Origin: Marinoscillum sp965229915
Lineage (GTDB): Bacteria > Bacteroidota > Bacteroidia > Cytophagales > Cyclobacteriaceae
Length of the DNA stretch: 64,000 nucleotides
NCBI RefSeq assembly: GCF_965229915.1
Contig: NZ_CBDDJZ010000001.1
Coordinates: 1,302,001 to 1,366,000 of the forward strand
Direction of reading: 5' to 3'
Both the position numbers and the translations under genes were made by a program. Below the pieces are notes generated by a model. The model was not told the origin of the DNA. It saw only the letters and a program-made list of their open reading frames with translations, and did no database searches. Each line of letters opens with the position of its first letter. Positions within the stretch are counted from its first letter, which is position 1. This document shows, in pieces, positions 63,735-64,000 of this stretch.

Positions 63735-64000
63735 ATGTGGAAGAGGATTCTGATCGGAATCGGAGGAGTTGGATGTATGTTAGCGGTTTATCTGGCACTG
63801 CCACTAAATCAGCGTTTGAGCAAGGATTTCAGTCAGGTGATTTTGGCGAAGGACAGTACTTTTCTCCGGGTTTTCCTTAACACCGATGAGCAATGGTGTA
63901 TGCCTCCTGAGCTCCAAGCGGAGATACCGGAGAACTTAAAACTTGCCGTACTCACTTACGAGGATCAGTACTTTGAGTATCACCCGGGAATCAATCCGTG
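63735..64000 (+). CDS. pbpC: Penicillin-binding protein 1C, N-terminal part, cut by window edge
   Basis: An ATG at 63735, three bases after the macroglobulin stop codon, opens a frame to the end of the window (88 codons). It starts with a membrane anchor (ILIGIGGVGCMLAVYLALPL) and reaches the beginning of the transglycosylase domain with LAVLTYEDQYFEYHPGINP, which contains the catalytic Glu motif EDxxFxxHPG. PBP1C is a bifunctional peptidoglycan polymerase, expected to repair wall damage next to the macroglobulin. Confidence 0.88.
   Translation, partial: MWKRILIGIGGVGCMLAVYLALPLNQRLSKDFSQVILAKDSTFLRVFLNTDEQWCMPPELQAEIPENLKLAVLTYEDQYFEYHPGINP

Overview
The window looks like a chromosome segment of a Bacteroidota bacterium, probably a marine or soil Cytophagales relative (Reichenbachiella/Fulvivirga-like). 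The evidence is a complete SusC/SusD starch locus, a type IX secretion C-terminal domain on a large amylase, two BlaI/M56 pairs, a Y_Y_Y-type sensor kinase, many lipoproteins, and TTTG-type -7 promoter boxes in place of strong Shine-Dalgarno sites. The lineage below phylum level is a guess.

Layout. 1-13.98 kb is mixed housekeeping and accessory: the 3' part of a beta-propeller sensor kinase, a DUF2268-like metalloprotein, a dehydrogenase/DUF4386 pair, an AraC regulator, two paralogous serine hydrolases around a small barrel protein, a VOC protein, a DUF4407 protein, a BlaI-M56 pair with visible operators, an esterase and a secreted protein. 14.0-30.2 kb is a starch/maltodextrin utilisation locus read leftwards: SusR-like regulator, secreted multi-domain GH13 amylase, GH97 alpha-glucosidase, SusC, SusD, SusE/F and a lipoprotein GH13 amylase. 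A RAYT (REP-associated tyrosine transposase) flanked by its REP hairpins sits between the amylase and the GH97 gene. 30.4 kb carries tRNA-Leu(CAG). It is followed by a LytTR regulator, an exported intradiol-dioxygenase-like protein and a YceI lipoprotein.

32.9-36.9 kb is the most unusual part. RtcB RNA ligase, a small TPR protein and a soluble SPFH/Band-7 protein form an operon. Upstream on the same strand is a roughly 340-base array of tRNA-like modules. One module (36575-36647) folds as a fully canonical tRNA body only if it is read as circularly permuted: the T-arm and 3' acceptor strand come first, then a 5-base linker, then the 5' acceptor strand, D-arm and half of the anticodon stem. 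The modules on either side show the same permuted acceptor hairpin. A permuted tRNA has its chain ends at the anticodon loop, so it resembles a tRNA cut by an anticodon nuclease, which is the type of substrate RtcB repairs. Divergent from the array is a 2032-residue exported protein with YwqK/MORN repeats, TPRs and a C-terminal CHAT protease domain.

43.7-64 kb holds small lipoproteins, a DUF6807 protein, a second BlaI-M56 pair with stacked palindromes shared with a divergent dehydrogenase, a GbsR/MarR-controlled cluster of small membrane proteins with matching operators, a GH105 lipoprotein, a ClC channel with CBS domains, a frameshifted creD, VanZ and M23 proteins, and an alpha-2-macroglobulin/PbpC pair running off the right edge.
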